In this document: positions 1-8,314 of the stretch, one piece after another
Position numbering within the stretch: the first letter of the stretch is position 1
How the letters are laid out: each line of letters begins with the position of its first letter
Source of the DNA: Heyndrickxia camelliae
GTDB taxonomy: Bacteria; Bacillota; Bacilli; Bacillales; Bacillaceae_C
Length of the DNA: 64,000 nucleotides
Direction of reading: 5' to 3'
NCBI RefSeq assembly: GCF_002844575.1
Contig: NZ_PIQO01000012.1
Location: 1-64,000 of the forward strand
Made by a program: the position numbers and the translations under genes
Notes under the pieces: generated by a model
What the model was told of the DNA's origin: nothing
The model's database searches: none
Seen by the model: the letters and a program-made list of their open reading frames with translations, nothing else

Positions 1-15
1 AAACTCTCCAAAAAA
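1..15 (-). rRNA. 5' end of 16S rRNA gene (partial)
   Basis: Read on the minus strand, the first bases end in GGAGAGTTT, the conserved 5' start of bacterial 16S rRNA (GGAGAGTTTGATC...), preceded by a T-run as in Bacillus. The gene continues outside the window. Three strong promoters and an rRNA-leader box (CTCTTTGAAAACT, 101-117 on the minus strand) lie upstream in the right orientation, which supports the call despite only a few bases being visible. Confidence 0.75.
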
Positions 16-81
16 GTGTTTGATATAGCTCTAATTTTAACGTTGGCTTCATTTCCAATAAGAAATGAATAAATATTATTT

Positions 82-117
82 GTTGACGTTTTTGTTTGTT
101 TAGTTTTCAAAGAGCAA
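82..117 (-). promoter_or_regulatory. rRNA operon leader box
   Basis: The minus strand carries TTGCTCTTTGAAAACTA (101-117), then AACAAAC and AACGTCAAC. This is the leader/spacer sequence normally found before 16S and between rRNA genes in Bacillus, associated with transcript processing and antitermination. It sits between the tandem promoters and the 16S start. Confidence 0.7.
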
Positions 118-138
118 TTTTGAATGACTACGAAATTA

Positions 139-167
139 ATTATATCATTTTATTTCGCAGAAGTCAA
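139..167 (-). promoter_or_regulatory. rRNA promoter, gene-proximal copy
   Basis: Minus-strand -35 TTGACT (162-167) and -10 TATAAT (139-144) with a 17-base spacer beginning TCTGCGAA. Near-consensus sigma-A promoter; A/T-rich run upstream could act as an UP element. Confidence 0.85.
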
Positions 168-209
168 CTTCTTTTTAAAAAAGGATATTCTGAAGTGACA
201 ACGAAATTA

Positions 210-238
210 ATTATACTTTGTGTTTTCGCAGAAGTCAA
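210..238 (-). promoter_or_regulatory. rRNA promoter, middle copy
   Basis: Minus-strand -35 TTGACT (233-238) and -10 TATAAT (210-215), 17-base spacer. Sequence around it repeats the proximal promoter (TTGACTTCTGCGAA and ATAATTAATTTCGT shared), 71 bases further upstream. Confidence 0.85.
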
Positions 239-279
239 CTTCTTTTTTTGTATTCCTGTTTTTCAAAAGGACAATAATT

Positions 280-308
280 AATTTAACACCATACTTCGCA
301 GAAGTCAA
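280..308 (-). promoter_or_regulatory. rRNA promoter, distal copy
   Basis: Minus-strand -35 TTGACT (303-308) and weaker -10 TAAATT (280-285), 17-base spacer. Third member of the approximately 70-base promoter repeat. The next 170 bases (309-478), up to the end of tyrS, hold no gene I can support. Confidence 0.75.
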
Positions 309-478
309 CAAAAAAATTTGCCCTTTCGTTTATTTTATCTGGGATTGTGATACTTAGTACGATAAATCATCTAGAAGACATCAGAATCGAAAGGACATAT
401 AAAATGAATTTTATTCAATAAGTATCTTTATAATAGAAATCTTATTCTCGACATCATTTTTTCGCACACATATAACAT

Positions 479-1724
479 TCAGTCTCTTACCAACTTAACA
501 AACTTCCGCTTTCCAACCTGAATAATCGGTTCTTCCTTTATATTCACTAATTTATTTAAATCTCTTATCTTCACTTCATTGATTCTAACTCCGCCATTTT
601 GAATCATTTTCCGTGCTTCCGTTTTTGAAGGTTGCATTTTTAATTCGACCAGCAAATCAACTAATGGTATTGTACCGTTGCCTTGCCATTTAACTGCCGG
701 AATATTTTCAGGCAATGACCTTCTTTGAAATACTGCTTTAAACGTTTCTTCTGCCCTTTCTGCTTCCTCTATATTATAGAAAGTACTCACAATGGTTCTA
801 GCCAAGAACATTTTAGCATCTCTAGGGTGGAGTTTTCCTTTACCTAATTGCTCTTTTACTTGTTTCTTCCGTTCAAGCGGCAAATCCGTTGCGAGTTCAA
901 GATATTTAACAATTAGAGCATCTGGAATAGACATTGTTTTTCCATACATCTCATGTGGCTCATCATCTACACCTATATAATTATTTTCGGATTTTGACAT
1001 TTTTTCTACACCATCAAGCCCTTCCAATAAAGGAAGTAATAGAACAACCTGCTTTTCCTTTTTGAAATGTTCTTGCAGCTGTCTGCTCATTAACACATTA
1101 AAATGCTGGTCAGTACCACCTAACTCTACATCGCTCTCTAATTTCAACAGAATCATATCCTTGCATTAACGGATAGAAAAACTCATGTAATGAAATGGGC
1201 TTTCCAGTGGAAAATCGTTCTGAAAAATCATTTCTTTCCAGCAGCCTTGATACTGTAATACTTGAAGCTAAGTAAATAATATCTTCAAGGTTCAGTCTGT
1301 TAAGCCATGTTGAATTATAGTGCAGTTCCACTTTCTCCATATCCATTACTTTATTGAATTGTTCAAAGTATGTTTTTGCATTATTTTTTACCTCTTCATT
1401 AGAGAGTTGATTTCTAACAGTTGACTTTCCAGTTGGATCCCCTATCTTTCCAGTAAAATCTCCAATAATAAGTTGGATCCTATGCCCGTTTTCTTGAAAT
1501 TGCTTTAGCTTATTTAAAACTACTGTATGACCTAAATGAACGTCAGGTGCAGAAGGATCTAATCCTAACTTTATCTTTAATGGCCTGTTTTTTATAATGG
1601 ACATAGCGATTTTATTTTTTAATTCGTTTAACGGAACAATCTCCTTTGAACCATTGCAATATATATCAAACTGTCTCACTTCCATTAATTGTGCGGTTGT
1701 CAGTTTTTCTATAAAATTTTCCAT
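479..1724 (-). pseudogene. tyrS: Tyrosyl-tRNA synthetase, frameshifted
   Basis: Charges tRNA-Tyr with tyrosine (class I synthetase). The N-terminal part (1724 to about 1145) carries the ATP-binding HLGH motif at residues 63-66 and [14 protein letters not shown]; the C-terminal part (about 1141 to 479) carries VELGGTDQ and KMSKS, then an S4 RNA-binding domain. The two parts are in different frames. An extra A in the coding-strand run GAAATTAGAG (plus 1142-1144) breaks [10 protein letters not shown] from [10 protein letters not shown]. Removing it gives one protein of about 413 residues, the normal length of the TyrZ-type subgroup, which this resembles more than B. subtilis TyrS. There are no other lesions, so this is a recent mutation, a sequencing error, or a dispensable second copy. 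A T-box leader precedes it. Confidence 0.88.
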
Positions 1725-1749
1725 TTACCTTTCCTCCTTCTCAAAAATA

Positions 1750-1966
1750 AAAAACCACGCCCCTAAAAAGGGACGTGGTTTACGAGGTACCACCCTTATT
1801 GAAGATTTCTCTTCCGCTCAAATCGAATAAAGGCTCGCCCGTTCTTCACTACTTTACTTTCGCGAAGAAAGTTCATGGAGGTAATTCGTCCTTATCTGTA
1901 TACTGATTTTCACCAACCATCAGTTCTCTGCAATAGGGAGATAAGACACTACTTTTTCCAATCATA
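1750..1966 (-). promoter_or_regulatory. T-box leader of tyrS
   Basis: The minus strand contains the T-box core AAGGGTGGTACC (1785-1797) followed by a terminator hairpin (arms AAACCACG and CGTGGTTT, 1752-1782) and a T-run. Upstream is a stem I region with AGAGA and GGTTGGTGAAAATC. A TAC triplet follows the GAA of the probable specifier loop (plus about 1893), fitting tyrosine. Uncharged tRNA-Tyr would favour antitermination. Confidence 0.9.
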
Positions 1967-2067
1967 ACCTTTATATTGTCTAAAATTCCAAATATTTTTT
2001 ATATACTAACTGAAAATGAGATAAAAATCAAACTAATATATAAAAATTGTTAAAAATCCTTCTATTC

Positions 2068-3606
2068 TTATACCCATTTCTTTTGAAATGCCGAAATGCT
2101 ATCATACTCTTCCTGCAATAACCTCGTTAATCGAATGTAAATTGGTGTTAGATCTTGATAAATGGCAACATGTTCACTATTTGGGGTATGGTGATGGATA
2201 GATCCTACCATTTCATTCGCAACCTTAAATGAATCAATCTCTCCAAGACTGTACAAACCAAGAATAGCTGCACCAAGACATGAACTTTCAAAACTTTCCG
2301 GGACATATACTTCATGATTAAAGATATCAGACATCATCTGCCGCCATATCTCTGATCTTGCAAAACCACCGGTGGCATGTATTTTTTGTGGTTCTCCAAT
2401 TAGTTCCACAAGCGCTAAAAGTACCGTATACAAATTAAAAATAACACCTTCCAGTACAGACCTTATAAGATGCTCTTTCTTATGATGCATTCCTAATCCA
2501 AAAAAGGAACCGCGAGCATTAAAATTCCACAGAGGTGCTCTTTCGCCAGCCAAATAAGGATGAAAGAGAAGACCATCAGAACCAGGCGTTACCCTATCCG
2601 CTATTTCCGTCAGCACTTCATACGGATCCTTCCCAAGCCTATTTGCAGTGGCCACCTCGGAATCTGCTAATTGATCGCGTACCCATCGAAAAATCATCCC
2701 CCCATTATTAACTGGACCTCCGATTACCCACTGATTTTCTGTTAAGCAATAACAAAATATTCTTCCCTTAGGATCCGTGATTGGCCGATCAACCATTGCA
2801 CGAATGGCACCGCTCGTACCAATAGAGACAGCAACCACACCGGGCTCTATTGCGTTAACGCCAAGGTTAGATAATACACCATCCCCAGCTCCCACAACAA
2901 AAGGGGTAGAAGATAACAGATTCATTTCATTCGCATAGACTTCATTAAGTCCTACCAACTGATATGTTGTTGGTACAGGCTGTGATAGCTCTCGTTCCGT
3001 TAATCCAGCAATCTTCAACGCTTCACTGTCCCACGTCAATGTATGTATGTTAAAAAGACCGGTAGCAGAGGCAATGGAATAATCAATAACATATTTACCA
3101 AAGAGCTTATAAAATACATATTCTTTTATAGAAATAAATTTATCCGCACGATTAAACAACTCTGTAAAATCGTTTCGAAGCCAAACTAGCTTGGAAAGCG
3201 GGGACATTGGATGGATTGGAGTACCAGTCCGAAGGTAAATTTCATGTCCATTCATTTCCGACTTAATCTTTTTCACCCATTCTGAACTTCTGTTATCTGC
3301 CCAGGTGATACATTCCGTTAAGGCTTTTCCTTTCTTGTCTACTGCAATGACACTATGCATAACGGAGCTAAATGAAACACAAAGGATATCCTCTGCGGAA
3401 ATACTGCTCTTTTGAATGGTTTTCTTGATAGTTTGTATGATAGCCCTAAAAATTTCCTCCGGGTCTTGTTCAGCTGTTTCCGGTGTAGGTGAATACATAG
3501 GATATTCAATACTATGGTTGGCTACTACTGTCCCATTTTTTGAGTAGAGAACTGCTTTTGCACTAGTAGTTCCAATATCAACACCTATTACATAATTACG
3601 ACTCAT
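2068..3606 (-). CDS. gntK: Gluconokinase (copy 1)
   Basis: Phosphorylates gluconate to 6-phosphogluconate for the pentose phosphate pathway, in the cytoplasm. 512 residues, as in B. subtilis GntK. FGGY-type sugar kinase: N-terminal actin-like domain with GVDIGTTSAK (residues 8-17), ITWADNRSSEWV and GTPIHPMSPLSK near 120-160, and the C-terminal FGGY domain with IGTSGA, GGPVNNGG, FHPYLAGERAPLW and ATGGFARS. Transcribed away from the RpiR-type regulator at 3776. It is a paralogue of the kinase at 4624-6162, clearly similar along the whole length, so the locus holds a gene duplication. All visible motifs are intact. Substrate is inferred from strong resemblance to GntK and from the neighbouring gluconate permease. 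Confidence 0.93.
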   Translation of the reverse strand: MSRNYVIGVDIGTTSAKAVLYSKNGTVVANHSIEYPMYSPTPETAEQDPEEIFRAIIQTIKKTIQKSSISAEDILCVSFSSVMHSVIAVDKKGKALTECITWADNRSSEWVKKIKSEMNGHEIYLRTGTPIHPMSPLSKLVWLRNDFTELFNRADKFISIKEYVFYKLFGKYVIDYSIASATGLFNIHTLTWDSEALKIAGLTERELSQPVPTTYQLVGLNEVYANEMNLLSSTPFVVGAGDGVLSNLGVNAIEPGVVAVSIGTSGAIRAMVDRPITDPKGRIFCYCLTENQWVIGGPVNNGGMIFRWVRDQLADSEVATANRLGKDPYEVLTEIADRVTPGSDGLLFHPYLAGERAPLWNFNARGSFFGLGMHHKKEHLIRSVLEGVIFNLYTVLLALVELIGEPQKIHATGGFARSEIWRQMMSDIFNHEVYVPESFESSCLGAAILGLYSLGEIDSFKVANEMVGSIHHHTPNSEHVAIYQDLTPIYIRLTRLLQEEYDSISAFQKKWV

Positions 3607-3694
3607 GATGATTAATCCTCCTTGAACCTTTCACAAAACTTTCCCTACTGTATCCTTACATCCAATGATCTCGCACAACTAAAGCGAATCTCCT

Positions 3695-3708
3695 AGCAAG
3701 CGGTTTCA
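3695..3708 (-). promoter_or_regulatory. Possible weak cre site
   Basis: Minus-strand TGAAACCGCTTGCT differs at two positions from the CcpA consensus TGWAANCGNTNWCA. It lies between gntK copy 1 and the divergent regulator, a sensible place for catabolite control of gluconate use. Confidence 0.35.
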
Positions 3709-3775
3709 ATTAGAATGTTATTAACTCTATTATTATGCTATACTCCAAATAGGAATGCTAGAAAGGGAAATAGCA

Positions 3776-4591
3776 ATGAGACAAAATTGTTTGCCGACCA
3801 TTCGGTCCATTTATTCCAAACTGAGTGAAAAAGAAAAGAAAATTGCAGATTATATTCTCGAACACCCTGAGTTGGTTATCCACCAAACCATTAACGAAGT
3901 AGCTGATTATTTACAACTTGCTGATGCAACAGTATTTCGTTTTTCCAAAAGAGTAGGCTATAAGGGCTTTCAAGCAATGAAGATAGCACTGGCTTCAGAA
4001 TTTATTGACTCAGAGCCAAATAATATTATTTCAAAAGCAAATACGGAAGAAAGTAAAAGCCCTACCGAGCTACTATTTAAAACGACGATTCATTCCCTTG
4101 AAAAAACATATGAACGATTGGATAATAACGCCCTTTCGAAGGCAGTTGAAATAATTCTGACCGCGAATAGAGTGCAATTTTTTGGTTCTGGACCTTCTGC
4201 CATTCTTGCTCTTGATACCTTTTACAGATTCTCCAATGCTGGAATAAATGCTTCGGCTTTTTTGGAGACTCAATTTCAATTACTCACCGCTACCCAGTTA
4301 AATAAAAATGATGCAGCAATTGTTATAGCACAATCGGATACCAACCAGGAAACACTTTCTATTTTGGAAGCCATTAAGAAGACAGGTGCCACTATTATTA
4401 CCATAACAGATACTTCTAAATCTCCAATTAACTTAAATGCAGATATTGCTCTTTATTCTTTTACCGATGAAATACATGAGGCAGGAATACTTTCCTTACG
4501 AAGTGCGCAGCTTGTATTGCTGGATGTTCTTTATATGAATACGGTCTCGATGATGAAGCAGAAAAGTCAAAACAAAAACCCCACTATATAA
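3776..4591 (+). CDS. RpiR/MurR family regulator with SIS domain
   Basis: DNA-binding regulator probably sensing a phosphosugar. Start chosen at 3776 because GAAAGGGA lies just upstream; an in-frame ATG at 3755 would overlap that ribosome site. About 271 residues: N-terminal HTH_6 domain (IRSIYSKLSEKEKKIADYIL, then TINEVADYLQLADATVFRFSKRVGYKGFQ) and a C-terminal SIS sugar-isomerase fold from about residue 120 (FFGSGPSAILALD, VIAQSDTNQETL). It sits between two gluconokinase genes, divergent from copy 1 and convergent with copy 2, so it most likely controls gluconate genes. Candidate operators of the RpiR type are at 6256, 7774 and 7800. The ligand could be 6-phosphogluconate, by inference only. 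Confidence 0.88.
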   Translation: MRQNCLPTIRSIYSKLSEKEKKIADYILEHPELVIHQTINEVADYLQLADATVFRFSKRVGYKGFQAMKIALASEFIDSEPNNIISKANTEESKSPTELLFKTTIHSLEKTYERLDNNALSKAVEIILTANRVQFFGSGPSAILALDTFYRFSNAGINASAFLETQFQLLTATQLNKNDAAIVIAQSDTNQETLSILEAIKKTGATIITITDTSKSPINLNADIALYSFTDEIHEAGILSLRSAQLVLLDVLYMNTVSMMKQKSQNKNPTI

Positions 4592-4610
4592 ATGTGAGGT
4601 TTTTTTGTTT
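4571..4610. terminator. Bidirectional terminator, rpiR / gntK copy 2
   Basis: AACAAAAACCCCAC and GTGAGGTTTTTTTGTT form a hairpin with A-run and T-run on the two sides, overlapping the rpiR stop codon (4589-4591). It can end transcripts from both convergent genes. Confidence 0.7.
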
Positions 4611-4623
4611 GGCTTTCAAATCA

Positions 4624-6162
4624 TTACACCCATTTTTTCTGAAACGCTGCAATTCTTTGATAGTCTTCCTTTAGAGATCTGGAAACATGAATATAAATTG
4701 GTGCAAGTTCCTCATAAATTTGAACGTTTTCCTCTATAGGCTTATGATAATGACTTTCCCCGACCATTTCAGAAACTACTTCGAGCGATTCAACAATCCC
4801 AAGACTATATAATCCCAAGATTGCAGCTCCTAGACAAGAGCTTTCAAAGCTTTCAGGCACGGACAATTCTTGATTAAAGATATCCGCCATTATTTGCCTC
4901 CACAACGGCGATCTTGCAAATCCACCAGTTGCTTGTATTTTTTTCGGTTCCCCTATCAGCTCTTTTAAGGCAAGCAACACAGTATATAAATTAAAAATAA
5001 CGCCTTCCAGCACAGCTCTAATCATATGTTCTTTCTTATGATGCAAGCCTAGCCCAAAGAATGAGCCTCTAGCATGTGCATCCCACAAAGGTGCCCGTTC
5101 ACCGGCGAGATATGGATGGAATAGCAGCCCCTCTGCCCCTGGACTCACTTTAGCAGCTATTTCAGTCAGTAAATCATATGGATCTATCCCCAGCCTTTTT
5201 GCTGCTTCTATTTCTGAGGCACCCAACTGATCGCGCACCCATCGAAAAATCATCCCTCCGTTATTAACTGGTCCACCGATAACCCAGTGTTTTTCCGTTA
5301 ACGCATAGCAAAATATCCGCCCCTTCGGATCTGTAATCGGCTTATCTGTTACGGTTCTAATGGCACCGCTTGTCCCAATCGTAACAGCAATCGAACCTGG
5401 TTCTATTGCGTTAACGCCAAGATTGGAAAGTACTCCATCACTAGCCCCCACAACAAACGGTATATTTGCTGGAATCCCCATCTCTTCTGCATATTTTGAA
5501 TCCATTCCTCTTAGTCTGTAAGTTGTTGAAACAGGCTTCGACAATTGATTAGAAGTAACACCCGCTACCTTCAATGCCTCTTCATCCCAACGTAACTCCT
5601 GCAAGTTAAACATGCCAGTTGCAGAAGCAATAGAATAATCGACTACAAATTGGCCAAATAATTTATAGAAAACATACTCTTTTATGGAGATGAATTTTGA
5701 CGCACTACTAAATAAATCATATTGTTCCATTCGCATCCAAAGAAGCTTAGAAAGAGGGGACATTGGATGAATCGGGGTACCCGTACGCAAGTAAATTTGA
5801 TGCCCATTCATTTCATCTTTTATTTTGTCGGCCCATTTTACACTGCGATTATCTGCCCATGTAATACAAGGGGACAGCGGTCTCCCTTCGGTATCAACAG
5901 CTAGCAAGCTGTGCATTGCAGAACTAAAGGATGCACATACTATTTCGGATGGAGGAATAGTACTGGATGCAATAACCTCTTTAATTGTCTTCACCACAGC
6001 ATTCATTATTTCTTCTGGATCCTGTACAGCAGTATCAGGAGTAGGAGAGTAAAGTGGATATTCAATGTTATGACTTGAAATAATTTTCCCTTTTTCGGAG
6101 AATAATACTGATTTTGTACTGGTAGTTCCTATATCTACACCGATGACATACTTTGAACCCAT
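4624..6162 (-). CDS. gntK: Gluconokinase (copy 2)
   Basis: FGGY-family kinase making 6-phosphogluconate from gluconate. 512 residues. Motifs as in copy 1: GVDIGTTSTK near the start, ITWADNRSVKW, GTPIHPMSPLSK, IGTSGAIR, GGPVNNGGMIFRWVRDQL, HPYLAGERAPLW, ATGGFARSPLWRQ. The C-terminus FQKKWV is identical to copy 1. It lies downstream of gntP on the same strand, separated by a terminator-like hairpin and an RpiR-type palindrome, so it may have its own promoter. The two kinases are diverged enough to be old paralogues, or one could have a different sugar-acid preference; sequence alone does not decide this. Confidence 0.93.
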   Translation of the reverse strand: MGSKYVIGVDIGTTSTKSVLFSEKGKIISSHNIEYPLYSPTPDTAVQDPEEIMNAVVKTIKEVIASSTIPPSEIVCASFSSAMHSLLAVDTEGRPLSPCITWADNRSVKWADKIKDEMNGHQIYLRTGTPIHPMSPLSKLLWMRMEQYDLFSSASKFISIKEYVFYKLFGQFVVDYSIASATGMFNLQELRWDEEALKVAGVTSNQLSKPVSTTYRLRGMDSKYAEEMGIPANIPFVVGASDGVLSNLGVNAIEPGSIAVTIGTSGAIRTVTDKPITDPKGRIFCYALTEKHWVIGGPVNNGGMIFRWVRDQLGASEIEAAKRLGIDPYDLLTEIAAKVSPGAEGLLFHPYLAGERAPLWDAHARGSFFGLGLHHKKEHMIRAVLEGVIFNLYTVLLALKELIGEPKKIQATGGFARSPLWRQIMADIFNQELSVPESFESSCLGAAILGLYSLGIVESLEVVSEMVGESHYHKPIEENVQIYEELAPIYIHVSRSLKEDYQRIAAFQKKWV

Positions 6163-6255
6163 TTCTTTATACCTCCTAAAAACATACCTATAAGTATATT
6201 TGCTCTGTTATTTATATAAATTCCTTTTCCTTTACTCTTAAATATTGTATAAAAA

Positions 6256-6270
6256 GAAAAATTTTTTCAT
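6256..6270. promoter_or_regulatory. Candidate RpiR operator upstream of gntK copy 2
   Basis: GAAAAATTTTTTCAT, near-palindromic, resembles the two 15-base copies upstream of gntP. GAAA/TTTC palindromes with an A/T core are typical of RpiR-family operators. Confidence 0.5.
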
Positions 6271-6280
6271 AGTAAACGAG

Positions 6281-6316
6281 AAAAACTGGCCTCAAGTTTA
6301 ATCAACCATAGCCAGT
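6281..6316 (-). terminator. Terminator of gntP
   Basis: Minus-strand ACTGGC ... GCCAGTTTTT, six-base stem with a 20-base loop and a T-run. Modest stem, right position after the gntP stop. Confidence 0.5.
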
Positions 6317-6326
6317 ATAATATCTA

Positions 6327-7649
6327 TTAAATAAACACATCAATAATTAATGCTAAACCAAATGCTACGAAGGATAGAATGGTTTCCAATACGGTCCATG
6401 TTTTTAATGTTTCTGGTACACTTAGCCCAAGATATTCTTTCACCATCCAGAAGCCTGCATCATTAACATGTGAGAACATTAAGGAACCGGCACCAGTTGC
6501 AATAACCAATAGTTCAAGATTCACTCCGGTCATATGCTGAATAATCGGTGATACAATACCAGCTGCAGTTGTTAGAGCAACGGTGGCCGAGCCTGTAGCG
6601 ATACGGATTAACCCAGCAATAATAAAGGCTAGCACTAATGGCGATAATGAAAAATGTTGTGCCATTTCACCGATTGTATCTCCTACACCACTATCAATCA
6701 ATATTTGCTTAAAACCGCCGCCAGCTCCAATAATAGCAAGGATAGAACCAACTGGTACAAAACATTCTTCTACTAATGTTTTCATTCGATTCTTATTTAA
6801 TCCTTGACGGAAACCAAGAAAATAAATAGCCGCAAAAACGGAAATTAATAGAGCGATTAAAGGACTTCCGATGAATCCAAAGAATTTTTTCACCCCACCA
6901 GATAATCCAATAAATGGAACTAACGCTGAAAATATCATAAGAATGACAGGTAGTAATATAACAAGGAATGAAATACCTGTTCCAGGAAGTTTCTTGTTGT
7001 CTATATCCTCCATTTTAATTAGCCCGGATTCTTGTTCAGGAGTTATACGTTTTGTAATCCATTTCGCAAAAACTGGGCCTGCAAGAATCGCGGAAGGAAT
7101 CGCAATAATAAGAGAGTATAAAAGTACCTTTCCCATATTGGCATTATAGATTCCAATTGCTGCAATTGCGCCCGGATGCGGCGGAATCAAGCCATGTGCG
7201 ATGGATAAACCTGCAATGGCTGGCAATCCAATAAGCAATAAGTTTTGCTTCGATGTTTTGTGCAGTGATATAACTAAAGGAAGAACAATCAATATCCCTA
7301 CTTCAAAAAATACAGGAATACCAGTAATAAAACCTGCAAGAAGCATCGCCCACGGAAGTCTTTTTATCCCGAAAGTACGGACAAAGAAATTAGAGACCTG
7401 TATTCCCGCACCTGACTCTGCCATTAATTTCCCTAAAATCGTACCAAGAGCAAGGATTCCAACTAAATGCCCTAAGGTACCACCAACACCTGTTTCAATA
7501 CTAGTAACAATCTTATCTAGGGATAAACCCGAGAAAATAGCGAGAAATAAAGTTGCAACTAATAAACTTATAAATGCATGCCATTTAAACAATGTAACTC
7601 CGATAATTACGATAATAATAGATAATAGTGCTACAACTAAATGAAACAT
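6327..7649 (-). CDS. gntP: Gluconate permease, GntP family
   Basis: Cytoplasmic-membrane proton symporter that imports gluconate. 440 residues, nearly all hydrophobic, with about 12-14 predicted membrane segments; family landmarks include FEVGILIVLPL, GLIPPHPGAIA and SATVALTTAAGIVSP, which fit GntP/GntT proteins of this length. Stop is followed by a hairpin and then gntK copy 2 on the same strand. Upstream are a cre-like site (7737-7750), a promoter and two identical RpiR-type palindromes, implying induction by gluconate and repression by glucose. Related substrates such as ketogluconate or glycerate are possible for the family. Confidence 0.92.
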   Translation of the reverse strand: MFHLVVALLSIIIVIIGVTLFKWHAFISLLVATLFLAIFSGLSLDKIVTSIETGVGGTLGHLVGILALGTILGKLMAESGAGIQVSNFFVRTFGIKRLPWAMLLAGFITGIPVFFEVGILIVLPLVISLHKTSKQNLLLIGLPAIAGLSIAHGLIPPHPGAIAAIGIYNANMGKVLLYSLIIAIPSAILAGPVFAKWITKRITPEQESGLIKMEDIDNKKLPGTGISFLVILLPVILMIFSALVPFIGLSGGVKKFFGFIGSPLIALLISVFAAIYFLGFRQGLNKNRMKTLVEECFVPVGSILAIIGAGGGFKQILIDSGVGDTIGEMAQHFSLSPLVLAFIIAGLIRIATGSATVALTTAAGIVSPIIQHMTGVNLELLVIATGAGSLMFSHVNDAGFWMVKEYLGLSVPETLKTWTVLETILSFVAFGLALIIDVFI

Positions 7650-7708
7650 TTTTTCGCTCCTCTTTATTCTGAAGTGTCATTCTTAGATCTTGCATACATA
7701 TCGCTATA

Positions 7709-7750
7709 ATACCTACTGATTATTTCAAACGTAAAATGAAAGCACTTTCA
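7709..7750 (-). promoter_or_regulatory. gntP promoter with cre-like site
   Basis: TGAAAGCACTTTCA (7737-7750) matches the CcpA cre consensus except for A instead of G in the central CG, and is a perfect palindrome. On the minus strand a possible -35 TTTACG and -10 TATTAT (18-base spacer) follow immediately, so CcpA binding would overlap the promoter. Confidence 0.6.
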
Positions 7751-7773
7751 ATACATAAACTCATTATACGAAA

Positions 7774-7788
7774 GAAAATTTTTTTCAT
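7774..7788. promoter_or_regulatory. Candidate RpiR operator 1 upstream of gntP
   Basis: GAAAATTTTTTTCAT, one of two identical 15-base near-palindromes 26 bases apart. Confidence 0.55.
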
Positions 7789-7799
7789 CAATACATTTT

Positions 7800-7814
7800 G
7801 AAAATTTTTTTCAT
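7800..7814. promoter_or_regulatory. Candidate RpiR operator 2 upstream of gntP
   Basis: Second identical GAAAATTTTTTTCAT. The pair lies upstream of the cre/promoter of gntP, which could suit activation or looping. Confidence 0.55.
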
Positions 7815-7844
7815 ATTTTTCAATTCTGCTAAATTGCAAAATAA

Positions 7845-7980
7845 AGAGGCTCTGGATACAACCCAGTTAAAGTCCAAAAAAAAACGTATGAAATCTAATT
7901 TAAAAAACTTGATTTCATACATTTTTAATATCTAGGCTGAAACCGATTTCAATGTTTTTTTGTCCTATGTCCCAGCCTCT
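7845..7980. repeat. Small inverted-repeat element containing a terminator
   Basis: A 136-base element bounded by AGAGGCT (7845-7851) and AGCCTCT (7974-7980), with a similar A/T-rich extension outside each end (AAATAA and ATTTAT). The right end read on the minus strand is AGAGGCTGGGACATA, a motif I recall as dispersed in Firmicute genomes. Inside is a perfect ten-base hairpin (see 7877-7920). It may be a non-autonomous mobile element now serving as a terminator. Confidence 0.55.
7877..7920 (-). terminator. Terminator of the monooxygenase gene
   Basis: Minus-strand GTATGAAATC (7911-7920) and GATTTCATAC (7886-7895) form a perfect stem followed by a run of nine T. Lies within the inverted-repeat element. 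Confidence 0.75.
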
Positions 7981-7987
7981 ATTTATC

Positions 7988-8314
7988 TCACAATTCAAAT
8001 GAGTACTCTCTCTCAACCTTACAAATCCGAACAGAATAATTTTGATACCACTCTTGTTTCCCCTTTTCCTGTGCTATTTTATGAGCCTCATTTTTCTTCC
8101 AATTACTAATAGCTTCTAAAGACTCCCAATAAGAAACAGTAATACCTAGCTCATTATCCCTTGCACTTTCAACACCTAAAAATCCTGGCTGCTTGGAAAC
8201 TAAACGTTCCATTGCTTCTGCCATTTTTCCGTATCCTCTGTCACCTGTTGTTCTTTGCGAAATAAATATTACGGCGTAATATGGCGGCTGAAAAGTTCTC
8301 TTATTTCCATTCAT
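7988..8314 (-). CDS. Antibiotic biosynthesis monooxygenase (ABM) domain protein
   Basis: Small ferredoxin-like protein, 108 residues from the start chosen here. An upstream ATG at 8329 overlaps the GGAGGA ribosome site, which is correctly spaced for ATG 8314. ABM-family features: an opening strand (YYAVIFISQRT), AMERLVSKQPGFLGVESARD, and VSYWESLEAISNWKKNEAHKIAQEKGK, the last typical of the family. Members include cofactor-free monooxygenases and heme-degrading enzymes; the specific reaction cannot be told. It ends just before an inverted-repeat element with a strong terminator. A single gene with no operon partners. Confidence 0.8.
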   Translation of the reverse strand: MNGNKRTFQPPYYAVIFISQRTTGDRGYGKMAEAMERLVSKQPGFLGVESARDNELGITVSYWESLEAISNWKKNEAHKIAQEKGKQEWYQNYSVRICKVEREYSFEL

